Part shown: piece by piece, positions 10,050 to 19,441 of the stretch
Layout of the letters: each line of letters starts with the position of its first letter
Position numbering within the stretch: position 1 is the first letter of the stretch
Assembly: GCF_009828745.1 (NCBI RefSeq)
Contig: NZ_WTSX01000010.1
Coordinates: forward strand, 1-64,000
Direction of reading: 5' to 3'
DNA length: 64,000 bases
From: Erysipelothrix anatis
GTDB taxonomy: Bacteria > Bacillota_I > Bacilli_A > Erysipelotrichales > Erysipelotrichaceae
Notes under the pieces: model-generated
Seen by the model: the letters and a program-made list of their open reading frames with translations, nothing else
The model's database searches: none
Told to the model about the DNA's origin: nothing
Made by a program: the position numbers and the translations under genes

Positions 10050-11048
10050 ATGCAATATAATCAACGATTCACACTAAATCCTGGAGACACCATTGGATTC
10101 TTCTCACCATCTTCGCCAATCACAGCAACCGTTCCAACACGTTATGAGACTGCAAAGCAGTATTTGGGTTCTAAGGGGTTTAAAATCAAAGAAGGTAAAT
10201 TGACAGGAAAACAGGATTTCTACCGCTCTGGAACGATACAAGAGCGTGTAGCTGAATTTAATGCGCTTTTAAGAGATCCAGAAGTTCGCTGTATAATGTC
10301 AACGATTGGCGGTTTTAATTCCAACGCCATGCTTCCATATATTGACTACGATGCCTTTCGCGCTGATCCGAAGATAATTATTGGGTATTCCGATGTCACT
10401 GCCGTACTATTTGCATTATATGCGCAAACGGGAATTCCTACATTTTACGGTCCGGCAGTTGTTCCCTCTTTTGGCGAGGTAGAGCCATTTAAGGGACTAA
10501 CATATCATTATTTTGAGCAGGTGTTGATGCATAGTGAATTACCCATTGCGTTGGTTAAACCTGAAGTGTGGACCGATGAGCGAAAGCCCTGGCATCTTCC
10601 TTATAATCAAAAAACAGAAAACAGTAATGCATGGACGATTATTAATCCAGGGAGTGCCCGTGGACGTCTTATAGCTGGAAATCTGAATACGATGCAAGGG
10701 ATTTTTGGAACTCAATATATGCCAGAGATTAAACATGGTGATATATTGTTGATTGAGGATTCTATGAAAGATGCCATGACCGTAGAACGTTCATTCGCGT
10801 TATTGAAAAATGCTGGTGTATTTGAGCGTATTGGTGGTTTAATGTACGGAAAACATGAACTTTTCGATGATCAAGGAACGGGACGGAAGCCAATTGATAT
10901 CCTTTGTGAAGTCATCGGAGACATTCCCAATATTCCGATAATTGATGGTGTTGACTGTAGTCATACGCATCCCATGTTTACACTCCCGATTGGTGCTGTA
11001 GTAGAAATTGATACTGAAAAAGAAATCCTTGAAATCATATCTTATTAA
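10050..11048 (+). CDS. S66-family serine peptidase (MccF/LD-carboxypeptidase type)
   Basis: Cytoplasmic S66 peptidase. The nucleophile region GYSDVTAVLFALYA and the GGNLNTM-like glutamate region (AGNLNTMQGIFG) match MccF proteins, and the final His lies in CSHTHPMFTLPIG. MccF homologues cleave amide bonds of peptide-nucleotide antibiotics; LD-carboxypeptidases trim murein peptides. The wording of the active-site loops is more MccF-like than LdcA-like, but the substrate cannot be read from sequence. A GGAGGAATACTC site precedes the ATG. The gene stands alone between terminators. Confidence 0.85.
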   Translation: MQYNQRFTLNPGDTIGFFSPSSPITATVPTRYETAKQYLGSKGFKIKEGKLTGKQDFYRSGTIQERVAEFNALLRDPEVRCIMSTIGGFNSNAMLPYIDYDAFRADPKIIIGYSDVTAVLFALYAQTGIPTFYGPAVVPSFGEVEPFKGLTYHYFEQVLMHSELPIALVKPEVWTDERKPWHLPYNQKTENSNAWTIINPGSARGRLIAGNLNTMQGIFGTQYMPEIKHGDILLIEDSMKDAMTVERSFALLKNAGVFERIGGLMYGKHELFDDQGTGRKPIDILCEVIGDIPNIPIIDGVDCSHTHPMFTLPIGAVVEIDTEKEILEIISY

Positions 11049-11061
11049 GATAAAAAAAATA

Positions 11062-11089
11062 AAATACCCGTTCATGTCGGGTATTTTTT
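11062..11089 (+). terminator. terminator of the S66 peptidase gene
   Basis: AAATACCCG (11062-11070), 7-nt loop, CGGGTATTT (11078-11086), T's. Confidence 0.88.
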
Positions 11090-11175
11090 AATGAACTTAA
11101 GCCGTTAGTAGTGTATAATAGAAATAACGAATTCACACTTAATACATAAGAATGTTTAAAAAGGAGATTTTTTTT

Positions 11176-12834
11176 ATGGACAAAATTAAATTCCTCGCAC
11201 TAGGAGGACTTGACGAAGAAGGAAAAAACCTAAATATCGTTGAGATAAATGACGACATGTATATTGTCGACGCAGGATTGAAATATCCAAAAAGTGATCA
11301 ATTAGGAGTCGAAGAAGTAATTCCTGATTTATCCTATATCAAAAAGAATAAGAACCGTGTTCGTGCTATTTTCATTACGCACGGTCATGATGATGTGGTC
11401 GGTGCATTACCATACTTACTAAAAGAAGTGAAAGCACCAGTATATACAACCCCATTGGTTGCGAATATCATTGAAGACGATTTACGCGCACGTAAAGTTA
11501 AAAACGTAAAGATTTTCAGAATTAAACGTGATAGCAAATTTAAAGTTGGAAGCCGTCAAATGATTTCATTTGGTGTTACCCATTCAATTCCAGATTCATT
11601 TGGATTAGCCATTGCTTCTGATCAAGGGTATATTGTGTTTGCAAGTGAATTCATTATCGACTTCAATATTCAAAATAAAGGATTTACAACTGAGCTTGCG
11701 AATATCTCAGATATTGGGAAAAAAGGCGTTTTCTTACTTGCTGCCGAATCTGGATATGCAAAACATGAAGGATTTACATCCCCACATCACCGTACGAGCC
11801 GACGTTTAGAACGAGTATTTGAAAATACCGATAACCGTATCATTGTAACGTTGTATGAACAAAATATTTTCCGTTTCATTGAAACAATTGAAATGGCTCA
11901 AAAATTTGGCCGTAAAGTGTTTATTTACGGAGATGCGCAAAGACGCTTGATTACACATATCGAAAAACTAAATTACTATAAAATGCCAGAAAATATTGAA
12001 ATTGATGCTAAAGAATTCGACAATACTGACGAAAATGTTGTGATTATCGTGTCAGATGTCGGCCCAAATGTATTCCGTAAAATGGCGAAAATCGCGATGG
12101 GCGAAGATTTAAAAATTGAAGTCCGTGATACAGACAGTGTCATTGTTGCGTCACCAGAAATTCCTGGAACCGAACAAGAAGCAGGGTTGATGATTAATGA
12201 ACTCTACAAAGATGGCGTTCAAGTCACAACAATGAGTTACAAAGAAGTTCTTGCGATGCATGCATCTGTTGAAGATATCAAAATGATGATTTCATTATTG
12301 AAACCGAAATATTTTGTACCTGTAAAAGGGGAATATCAGCACTTAGTTGCGAACGCAAGTATTGCGGTAGAAATGGGCATCAGCGCTGGAAACATTGTGA
12401 TTCTTGATAATGGTCAAGTAGCTACTTTCGAAGAAGGTCGATTAAAATCAACTAAAGAAGTAATCAAACTTGAAGATGTTCTCATTGATGGTAAAGACCA
12501 TTTAGATACATCAGGACTTGTTCTTCGCGATCGTCAAATTCTTGCGACCGATGGAACAATCATTGTAGGTGTTGTCATCAACAATAAAACAAAAGAAGTT
12601 CTTGGAGGTCCAGACATTCAATCACGCGGTGTTATCTACCTTAAAGATGCAGACAATGTGATGAGTGAAGTTGGAACAATTCTTGAAAATACCATTGCCA
12701 AATTTAAAGAGGAACGACGTTATACCAATGTCGATGCTCGTAACGAAGCGCGTGATTTAATCGCAAAGTATATCTTTAAGCAAACTGGAAAACGACCAAT
12801 GATTCTTCCAGTTATTATTGAAATCAACGTTTAA
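11176..12834 (+). CDS. rnjB: RNase J2-like protein with degenerate metal site
   Basis: Metallo-beta-lactamase/beta-CASP protein of the RNase J family (552 aa). Upstream ATG 11152 is in frame, but AAGGAG (11161-11166) selects ATG 11176. The metal motif reads THGHDDVVG: H69, H71 and D73 are present, but the final His of HxHxDH is Val (74). The GDFKFD-like Asp motif is replaced (ASEFIIDFN), and the late SGHG His motif reads AMHASVED. HSIPDS is kept. These losses resemble the weakly active J2 paralogue of Bacillus rather than J1, so it probably acts with an active RNase J1 encoded elsewhere. It is 14 bp upstream of ftsK and probably co-transcribed. Confidence 0.85.
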   Translation: MDKIKFLALGGLDEEGKNLNIVEINDDMYIVDAGLKYPKSDQLGVEEVIPDLSYIKKNKNRVRAIFITHGHDDVVGALPYLLKEVKAPVYTTPLVANIIEDDLRARKVKNVKIFRIKRDSKFKVGSRQMISFGVTHSIPDSFGLAIASDQGYIVFASEFIIDFNIQNKGFTTELANISDIGKKGVFLLAAESGYAKHEGFTSPHHRTSRRLERVFENTDNRIIVTLYEQNIFRFIETIEMAQKFGRKVFIYGDAQRRLITHIEKLNYYKMPENIEIDAKEFDNTDENVVIIVSDVGPNVFRKMAKIAMGEDLKIEVRDTDSVIVASPEIPGTEQEAGLMINELYKDGVQVTTMSYKEVLAMHASVEDIKMMISLLKPKYFVPVKGEYQHLVANASIAVEMGISAGNIVILDNGQVATFEEGRLKSTKEVIKLEDVLIDGKDHLDTSGLVLRDRQILATDGTIIVGVVINNKTKEVLGGPDIQSRGVIYLKDADNVMSEVGTILENTIAKFKEERRYTNVDARNEARDLIAKYIFKQTGKRPMILPVIIEINV

Positions 12835-12848
12835 AAAGGAGGACCATT

Positions 12849-15203
12849 GTGGCGGCTAAGAAAAAAAGAAAAACAAAAGCAAGTATAGCGAGACAAAATG
12901 AATTGATTCGCTTTCTCGTATCAATCGCGACAATCGGATTCTCGGTTATCGGATATTTCCGATATGGAATAGTTGGTGAAATCATCGATAACACGATGCG
13001 CGTCGTCGTAGGACAATATACGTTCCCATACTACATTCTCATTACTGGAATTGCATTCGTTGCGATGGTGAAACCAAAACAGTTTTCCCGATCCATAAGC
13101 TTTTGGTTAGGGATTAGTTTACTAATGGTATCTTTGATATTAACCGTATCATTATCCTTCAATCAAGATTTGGTTGGCTGGCCAATAATCGTGGACTACT
13201 TTACGAGTGTTCCGAAGATTTTTATGAATTATAATCAACCTGCATATGGTGGGATTATTGGTGCTATCTTATATGGTGGTTTGTCATTTCTTGTTGCGCG
13301 GGAAGGTGTTATTGTAATTATCTTTGTCTTTTCAATCTCTGCGTTAGCGTTACTCTTTTCACCGCAACAAATTGTGGATACGGCAAGCAAAGGGACAGAA
13401 AAAACAAGTTCATTCTTTGGACGTCGTAAAGAAAAACGAGAAGCGAAGCAACTTGAAAAAGAAGCTGAAAAAGCCGCAACCGTTGAAGATATGATCGCGA
13501 AGAATTATGATGAACCAGATGTTCGAGCTGGTTTCATGTCGTTAGAAGATGCTTCAAGCCAACAACCGAGTCAACATACTGGAAGTTCATTGTTTGTAAC
13601 GTTAGATGATGACATGCAACACGAACCGATAGGTAATGAAGATTCTGTAAAGGTATTAGATACGCCTACTTCAGAGACACGTGAAATTGTCGATTCTGTA
13701 ACATTACCGTCTTCTGATGCAACCACGTTACGTGAAAATGTCAAAAATGATAGCGATCAAAGACCCTTAAGCTATGATAATTATCGAGTACCGCCGGTCA
13801 CGTTGCTTGAAACGGCGAAAGCGAACAATCGCTCTAACGCAAATGCAACTAGCGCTAAGAATAAAGCTGACCGCTTAATCAATGTTCTGAAACAGTTTGG
13901 CATTGAAGCGACGCTTATCGATATTCATATCGGACCCGCAGTTACAAAATTTGAACTCAAACCAGACAGCAACGTAAAAATATCGAAGATTTCATCAATC
14001 CAAGATAATTTGATGATGGAACTCGCGGTCAAAACCTTACGCATTGAAGCGCCAATCCCTGGAAAAAGTGCAGTTGGAATTGAAATTCCAAATGTTGAAA
14101 TGATTCCAGTGAAAATGAAGGAAGTTATTAACCAATCGCCTAATTTTGCGGATAAAGACAACATCAACGTCGCACTCGGAAAAGATTTAATGGGGAAACC
14201 GATTACTGTTGCCTTGAATAAAATGCCGCACCTTTTGGTTGCTGGAGCAACGGGGAGTGGTAAGTCAGTATGTATGAATTCCATTATTACTTCAATAATT
14301 CTTAATAAAAAACCTGACGAACTTAAGTTGTTGTTAGTGGATCCTAAAAAAGTAGAATTTACACCCTACATGGATATCCCACATTTAATTGGTCCGGTTA
14401 TATCAGACCCAATGCAAGCATCGATGGCTTTAAAGGTTATCGTTGATGAAATGGAAGAGCGTTATGATACATTCTCTAAAGTGGGTGTCCGGAATATTGG
14501 ATCTTACAACGAAAAGGTAAAATTACACCCCGAAGAAAATCGACCATTCATGCCTTGGATTGTTGTTATTATCGATGAGTTAGCAGATTTAATGGCAGTT
14601 GCTGGAAAAGATGTTGAAACAAGTATTCAACGAATTACGCAACTTGCGCGTGCTGCGGGTATACATCTCATTGTTGCAACACAAAGACCATCAGTGGATG
14701 TTGTAACGGGTGTTATTAAAGCAAATATTCCGTCACGCATTGCCTTTGCGGTTTCAAGTTCGATTGATTCAAGAACTATTCTTGATACAGTCGGTGCTGA
14801 GAAACTATTGGGTTATGGGGATATGCTATACATTCCTATGGGCGAACCTAATCCAGTACGAGTTCAGGGTGTATATGTAAGCGATGATGAAGTACGTCGA
14901 ATCGCTGAGAAAGCAAGCATGCAAGCAAAACCACAATATGACGATGCATTTATCCGTCTTGATGGTGTTGAAGGAAATAATGGATTTGTTCAATCAAATG
15001 AAGATCCATTGTATGAAGAAGCTTATGAATTTGTTGTTAAAGAACAACGGGCTTCGACATCCTTGCTACAGCGTCGCTTTAAAGTGGGTTATAACCGTGC
15101 AGCAAACCTTATTGATGCCCTTGAACAAAATGGTATCATTGGCCCTGCAAATGGAAGTAAGCCACGCGATGTTTACAAACAAGCGTCTATAGAAACAGAA
15201 TAA
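12849..15203 (+). CDS. ftsK: FtsK/SpoIIIE DNA translocase
   Basis: Septal DNA pump that clears chromosomes during division. The 784-aa protein has an N-terminal region with about four membrane segments (residues 20-175), a charged linker, the motor with Walker A GATGSGKS and Walker B VVIIDELADLM, and a C-terminal gamma winged helix (RRFKVGYNRAANLID) that reads polar DNA motifs. The start is GTG 12849: AAAGGAGG (12835-12842) lies 6 nt upstream. Confidence 0.95.
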   Translation: MAAKKKRKTKASIARQNELIRFLVSIATIGFSVIGYFRYGIVGEIIDNTMRVVVGQYTFPYYILITGIAFVAMVKPKQFSRSISFWLGISLLMVSLILTVSLSFNQDLVGWPIIVDYFTSVPKIFMNYNQPAYGGIIGAILYGGLSFLVAREGVIVIIFVFSISALALLFSPQQIVDTASKGTEKTSSFFGRRKEKREAKQLEKEAEKAATVEDMIAKNYDEPDVRAGFMSLEDASSQQPSQHTGSSLFVTLDDDMQHEPIGNEDSVKVLDTPTSETREIVDSVTLPSSDATTLRENVKNDSDQRPLSYDNYRVPPVTLLETAKANNRSNANATSAKNKADRLINVLKQFGIEATLIDIHIGPAVTKFELKPDSNVKISKISSIQDNLMMELAVKTLRIEAPIPGKSAVGIEIPNVEMIPVKMKEVINQSPNFADKDNINVALGKDLMGKPITVALNKMPHLLVAGATGSGKSVCMNSIITSIILNKKPDELKLLLVDPKKVEFTPYMDIPHLIGPVISDPMQASMALKVIVDEMEERYDTFSKVGVRNIGSYNEKVKLHPEENRPFMPWIVVIIDELADLMAVAGKDVETSIQRITQLARAAGIHLIVATQRPSVDVVTGVIKANIPSRIAFAVSSSIDSRTILDTVGAEKLLGYGDMLYIPMGEPNPVRVQGVYVSDDEVRRIAEKASMQAKPQYDDAFIRLDGVEGNNGFVQSNEDPLYEEAYEFVVKEQRASTSLLQRRFKVGYNRAANLIDALEQNGIIGPANGSKPRDVYKQASIETE

Positions 15204-15229
15204 CTCACCAAATAGGTGAGTTATTTTTT
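15199..15229 (+). terminator. terminator of rnjB-ftsK
   Basis: AATAACTCACC (15199-15209), loop, GGTGAGTTATT (15215-15225), T's. The ftsK stop is inside the stem. Confidence 0.9.
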
Positions 15230-15236
15230 GTATATG

Positions 15237-15261
15237 TAAAAAAACTGACCGTAGTCAGTTT
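15237..15261 (-). terminator. terminator of proS
   Basis: Plus-strand AAACTGAC (15242-15249), CGTA, GTCAGTTT (15254-15261). On the minus strand it is followed by a T run, just beyond the proS stop. Confidence 0.85.
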
Positions 15262-15265
15262 GATT

Positions 15266-16954
15266 TTATTTTAAGAATGATTGAATTGTAGTGAGAACTT
15301 CGTCACGATCAAGTTTAATCGCTTCGTCTTTATTACGCTCTTTAAATTCAACTTGATTGTTTTCAACATCACGACCAATCGTAATTCGTAATGGGATACC
15401 AATTAATTCCATGTCATTAAATTTGACACCAGGACGTTGGTTGCGATCATCAAGAAGAACCTCAATTCCTGCTTGTGTTAACTCGTTGTAAAGGTCAGTT
15501 GCATAAGCCATATGTTCATCACTCTTGCTATTGATGACAACAATTGAGACATGATATGGTGCTAAATTGATTGGCCAAATGATTCCGTTATCGTCATGAC
15601 TTTGTTCAACGATAGCTGCTAAAGTACGACCCAGTCCGATTCCATATGAACCCATATATACGTCTTGAAGTTTATTGTTTTGATCAAGATATTCTAGATT
15701 CATTGCTTTTGAGTACTTAGTTCCTAATTTAAAAGTATTTCCAACTTCAATTCCTTTTGAAAAGGTAAGAACACCAGTACCATCAGGGTTTGGATCGCCT
15801 TCTTTAACATTAGATACGTCAACAATATGTGTTGCTTCGAAATCTGAGTGATTAGCATTGATGAAGTGGAAGTCATTTTCGTTAGCTCCGACAGTGAAGT
15901 TACGTAAGCCTTCAATTTCTTTATCAACAATAATATCAATATCGAGACCGATAGGACCTGCAAATCCAACATTAGCATTTGTAATACGTTGGACATTTTC
16001 AAAATCAGCAAGTTCAACTTCAGTTGCACCATAGATTTTGGAGAGCTTTGTTTCGTTTACATCACGGTCCCCTAAAACGCAAACAGCGACGAATTTATCG
16101 TCAAGACGGTAAATAAGTGTTTTAACGAATGTTTTGACATCTTGATTTAAAAATGCTGATACTTCTTCGATTGTTTTTGCATTGGGTGTGTGCACTTTTT
16201 CAAGAGATTTTAAATCATCGGTACTGACGATGCGTGATACGTTCTCAGCAACTTCTAAGTTGCTTGCAAATCCTGTATCTTCACCAAGGACTAGGATATC
16301 TTCTCCAATTTCAGTAACTGCTTGGAACTCTTCTGAGAGAAGACCGCCCATAATTCCAGTATCCGCACGTACAATACGATAATCTAAGCCAATACGATCA
16401 AAAATACGTTTGTAAGCTTCAAACATTGCATCGTAAGAATCGTTTGCGTCTTCCAATGTTGCATCGAATGTATAGGCATCTTTCATCACAAATTCACGAA
16501 CACGAATGAGTCCAAAACGAGGACGGGCTTCATCACGGAATTTAGTTTGGAATTGGTATAAACTAAAAGGCATATCTTTGTATGATTTAATTTTCATCTG
16601 TGCTGCTTGAGCAAAGAGTTCTTCATGTGTTGGTCCTAAAACGAACGGTTTTTGGTAGCGATCTTTCAATGTAAACATGCTTGAACCAATGATATCACGA
16701 CGTCCTGAAGCAATATAGACATCTTCCGGGATAAGGGTTGGCATGGTCATTTCCATGGCATCAATGCCATTCATTTCTTCACGAATGATAGTTTCAATTT
16801 TATCTTTTACACGAAGTCCTAGCGGCATATACATATACACACCTGATGAGCTTTTTTTGATAAAGCCGGCACGTACAAGTAGGTTACCACTTGTTGAATC
16901 TTCGTCTTTTACATCCTCGCGTAGGGTGTAAAAGAAACTTTTACTTAATTTCAT
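15266..16954 (-). CDS. proS: prolyl-tRNA synthetase
   Basis: Class II synthetase charging tRNA-Pro. The 562-aa bacterial-type enzyme has motif 1/2 regions (GPTHEELFAQ, FRDEARPRFGLIRVREF), the editing insertion between motifs 2 and 3 (about residues 230-400), motif 3 (GSYGIGLGRTLAAI) and a C-terminal anticodon domain (DDRNQRPGVKFND). GAGGTG lies 5 nt before the ATG. No T-box leader is present: the promoter (minus-strand TGCTATACT) is only about 27 bp upstream. Confidence 0.97.
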   Translation of the reverse strand: MKLSKSFFYTLREDVKDEDSTSGNLLVRAGFIKKSSSGVYMYMPLGLRVKDKIETIIREEMNGIDAMEMTMPTLIPEDVYIASGRRDIIGSSMFTLKDRYQKPFVLGPTHEELFAQAAQMKIKSYKDMPFSLYQFQTKFRDEARPRFGLIRVREFVMKDAYTFDATLEDANDSYDAMFEAYKRIFDRIGLDYRIVRADTGIMGGLLSEEFQAVTEIGEDILVLGEDTGFASNLEVAENVSRIVSTDDLKSLEKVHTPNAKTIEEVSAFLNQDVKTFVKTLIYRLDDKFVAVCVLGDRDVNETKLSKIYGATEVELADFENVQRITNANVGFAGPIGLDIDIIVDKEIEGLRNFTVGANENDFHFINANHSDFEATHIVDVSNVKEGDPNPDGTGVLTFSKGIEVGNTFKLGTKYSKAMNLEYLDQNNKLQDVYMGSYGIGLGRTLAAIVEQSHDDNGIIWPINLAPYHVSIVVINSKSDEHMAYATDLYNELTQAGIEVLLDDRNQRPGVKFNDMELIGIPLRITIGRDVENNQVEFKERNKDEAIKLDRDEVLTTIQSFLK

Positions 16955-16980
16955 AGTTCACCTCGAATTGTTTCTTTTAT

Positions 16981-16989
16981 AGTATAGCA
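16981..16989 (-). promoter_or_regulatory. extended -10 promoter of proS
   Basis: Minus-strand TGCTATACT, an extended -10 (TGn plus TATACT). No good -35 is seen. The leader is too short for a riboswitch. Confidence 0.5.
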
Positions 16990-17106
16990 TGAAACGTATT
17001 CCTATCCTATATTAAAAGTGCTATTTAAGTGCGTTTAGGCCGATAATAATGTGTATTGTACACAACAATTAGTAGTAGGATATCAGGTGGATAGCGGTTA
17101 CAAATC

Positions 17107-17134
17107 TTGTGGTTTGGTCAAATTGTGATATAAT
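17107..17134 (+). promoter_or_regulatory. promoter of the probable 6S RNA
   Basis: TTGTGG (17107-17112), 16-bp spacer and extended -10 TGATATAAT (17126-17134). Predicted initiation at about 17141 coincides with the start of the RNA's closing helix. Confidence 0.65.
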
Positions 17135-17140
17135 ATAAAT

Positions 17141-17299
17141 GCCTAGAAGGAACTAATATTTTTCCGACACTTTGATATAAGGGAGTTCGGATGTACTTGC
17201 GGCAGCGTGAAAACTAGCTACGTGTTAGAATCCCAAACCAAGAGACAGAACACCCACCTGTAAGAAACAGGGGACAATATCAACCTTCTGGGTTTTTTT
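17141..17299 (+). ncRNA. ssrS: probable 6S RNA
   Basis: About 160-nt non-coding transcript. The ends pair: CCTAGAAGG (17142-17150) with CCTTCTGGG (17284-17292), followed by T7. Inside, a partly paired rod contains a central open region and a small 3'-side hairpin CCTG-TAAGAAA-CAGG near 17257-17272, the arrangement of 6S RNA, which mimics an open promoter and sequesters sigma-70-type RNA polymerase. The extended -10 promoter is well placed. Family assignment rests on architecture read by eye, not on a covariance search. Confidence 0.7.
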
Positions 17300-17386
17300 G
17301 TGTTTAAGAGGGAGTCTGGGGTTGTTTTTACCCACTAAACAGTATAGAATATAGATATAAATTAGTTTAATAAGGATGGTGAAACC
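17300..17386. other. short leader before the YneF gene
   Basis: A probable -10 (TATAGA near 17343) and an AAGGATGG ribosome site precede the ATG at 17387. Nothing else is seen. Confidence 0.3.
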
Positions 17387-17617
17387 ATGTTAAGTATTCT
17401 TGAAGCGAACACAACTCTCATCAGTATTGGATGGGTGTTACTTGGAGCAGTTATTGGAGGAATCGCAACTTTCTTCATAACAAAACATATGTTTGAAAAA
17501 CAAATTAAAGAAAATCCACCAATCAACGAAAAAATGATTCGTGCAATGTATATGCAGATGGGGCGTAAGCCTTCAGAAGCGCAGATTCGTCAAATTATGA
17601 AATCGATGGGTCAATAG
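17387..17617 (+). CDS. YneF-family (UPF0154) small membrane protein
   Basis: 76-aa protein with one N-terminal membrane helix (about 8-32) and a basic helical tail (MIRAMYMQMGRKPSEAQIRQ) that is the hallmark of the UPF0154/YneF family found throughout Firmicutes. The function is unknown in all members known to me. It has its own terminator. Confidence 0.9.
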   Translation: MLSILEANTTLISIGWVLLGAVIGGIATFFITKHMFEKQIKENPPINEKMIRAMYMQMGRKPSEAQIRQIMKSMGQ

Positions 17618-17641
17618 AAAACACAGGCGACTGTGTTTTTT
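17618..17641 (+). terminator. terminator or attenuator between yneF and the transglycosylase gene
   Basis: AAAACACAG (17618-17626), GCGA, CTGTGTTTT (17631-17639), T's. It ends 8 bp before the next start codon. Confidence 0.85.
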
Positions 17642-17648
17642 CATTAAA

Positions 17649-18362
17649 ATGAAGAAGAAAATACTCAAAGGTTTATTGGTGGTTGCCCTCGCTGTCTTAG
17701 CAGTTACGGGATGGATTGTATACCAAGGTTACGAAGAATATACGCGAGCGATAGCGGAGCGTCCTGTTACGCAAATGTTTGCGGATGAAATGGCAGAGGA
17801 TGATTTTGTCTATGCCGATCAATTACCTGAAATGTTAAAGGCGAGTGTTATCGCAACTGAGGATGCCCGCTTCATGACACGCTGGACAACGTTGGATTAT
17901 ATCGCACTCTCGCGAGCAACGTTACGAAATATCCAGAATCTTAGTTATGTTGAAGGTGGCAGTACAATCCCACAACAAATCGCAAAGAATTTTTATTTTG
18001 GCGATGAAATGACGCTTCGACGCAAAGTGGCCGAATATTTTGTTGCGCGTGATATGCTAAAAACATTTAGTAAAGAAGAAATTCTAGCGATTTACATTAA
18101 TATGAATTACTATGGCGATGGTTATGATGGTCTGGAAGCAGCAACACATGGCTATTTTGGTGTCGATCCGATTGATTTAACGGATGCCCAGGCAACAATA
18201 CTTGCAGGTATCCCGCAAGCGCCGTCGCATTATCAACTGAGTACAAATTATGAAGGTGCGAAAGCACGACAGCGACACGTACTTAATCGACTTGTTAAAA
18301 CGAAAGTCATTACTGAAGCACGTGCTCAAGAAATTTACGATACCGATATTTACGGAGGTTAA
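17649..18362 (+). CDS. mgt: monofunctional peptidoglycan glycosyltransferase (GT51)
   Basis: Polymerises lipid II without cross-linking. The 237-aa protein has a signal-anchor (about 5-27) and a GT51 domain with the catalytic Glu in ATEDARFM and the second motif EGGSTIPQQIAKN; it stops after the glycosyltransferase fold, so there is no transpeptidase domain. The ATG follows a terminator hairpin after only 8 bp and has no Shine-Dalgarno sequence, so the start is unusual. The last codons (GGAGGTTAA) serve as ribosome site for trpS. Confidence 0.92.
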   Translation: MKKKILKGLLVVALAVLAVTGWIVYQGYEEYTRAIAERPVTQMFADEMAEDDFVYADQLPEMLKASVIATEDARFMTRWTTLDYIALSRATLRNIQNLSYVEGGSTIPQQIAKNFYFGDEMTLRRKVAEYFVARDMLKTFSKEEILAIYINMNYYGDGYDGLEAATHGYFGVDPIDLTDAQATILAGIPQAPSHYQLSTNYEGAKARQRHVLNRLVKTKVITEARAQEIYDTDIYGG

Positions 18363-18363
18363 C

Positions 18364-19353
18364 ATGAAAAAAAGAATGATTAGTGGAATTAAACCCACTG
18401 GACAATTAACGTTAGGAAACTACATTGGCGCTTTGAGACCTTTTGTCCAATCTCAGGAAGAGTACGATGTGAATGTGTTTATTGCAAACTTGCATTGTAT
18501 TACAATGCCGATTGATCCCCAAGAACTTGAGACAAACCTCAAGGACGCCTTGTTGTTTTATTTAGCAAGTGGATTGGATCCTGAGAAATGTACCATCTTT
18601 TTACAAAGTGATGTGAAAGAGATTGCTCAATTAGGTTTTATTATGTCTTGTGTAACGCCAATGGGTGAGTTAAATCGAATGACTCAATATAAAGACAAAA
18701 AAGATACAGGGATGTCACTCAGTGGTGGCTTCTATACATATCCGACACTAATGACCGCTGATATTGTTATTCATCAAGCTGATTTAGTACCAGTAGGTGA
18801 GGACCAAAAACAACATGTAGAGCTTGCACGTAATACTGCAGAACGATTCAACAATCGCTTTGGTGATACTTTTGTGATTCCAGAACCTGTCATTGCGAAA
18901 GTTGGAAGCAAAATAATGTCACTTCAAGATCCAACGAAAAAAATGAGCAAGTCAGACACTGAGGGCGAAAAAGGCGTTATTTATCTTCGTGATGATCTTA
19001 AATCAGCACGTAAAAAAATTATGTCTGCAGTAACCGATTCACTTGGTGTTGTGAAGTATGATGTTGAGAATCAACCTGGAGTGTCTAATTTGCTTACCAT
19101 TTATGCAGCACTAGAGAATATATCAATTCCTGAAGCAGAAGCGCAGTTTAAAGACTCACAATATGGAGGATTCAAAAAAGCGGTTGCCGATCGGGTTGTT
19201 GCAGAGTTGGAAATGCTTCAAACAGGCTATGAGAAATTTAACCAAGGAGAATACCTTGCTGAAGTCCTTGAGAAGGGTGCAGAAGCAATGCGTCCAACAG
19301 CGAAAAAGACGCTTGAAGACGTCCAACGTAAAATGGGTTTAGATTGGTTGTAA
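18364..19353 (+). CDS. trpS: tryptophanyl-tRNA synthetase
   Basis: Class I synthetase charging tRNA-Trp. 329 aa from ATG 18364, chosen because GGAGGT (18355-18360) lies 3-4 nt upstream and the N-terminus then reads MKKRMISGIKPTGQLTLGNY as in the family. The HIGH-like motif lies in TGQLTLGNYIG, and the KMSKS motif is KKMSKSD. It starts one base after the transglycosylase stop, so the two are coupled. No T-box is seen. Confidence 0.97.
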   Translation: MKKRMISGIKPTGQLTLGNYIGALRPFVQSQEEYDVNVFIANLHCITMPIDPQELETNLKDALLFYLASGLDPEKCTIFLQSDVKEIAQLGFIMSCVTPMGELNRMTQYKDKKDTGMSLSGGFYTYPTLMTADIVIHQADLVPVGEDQKQHVELARNTAERFNNRFGDTFVIPEPVIAKVGSKIMSLQDPTKKMSKSDTEGEKGVIYLRDDLKSARKKIMSAVTDSLGVVKYDVENQPGVSNLLTIYAALENISIPEAEAQFKDSQYGGFKKAVADRVVAELEMLQTGYEKFNQGEYLAEVLEKGAEAMRPTAKKTLEDVQRKMGLDWL

Positions 19354-19441
19354 CATAATATCACACACCAATCTAACGCAAAAAACACTATGAAATAAAG
19401 GCTTTACACGTTATAATGATAAGTAAAAGAGGAGGTCTCTT

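Noticed and set aside
16955-17140. T-box leader of proS
   Set aside because: The proS promoter lies about 27 bp from the start codon and no specifier or antiterminator structure is present; the structured RNA further on is on the other strand.
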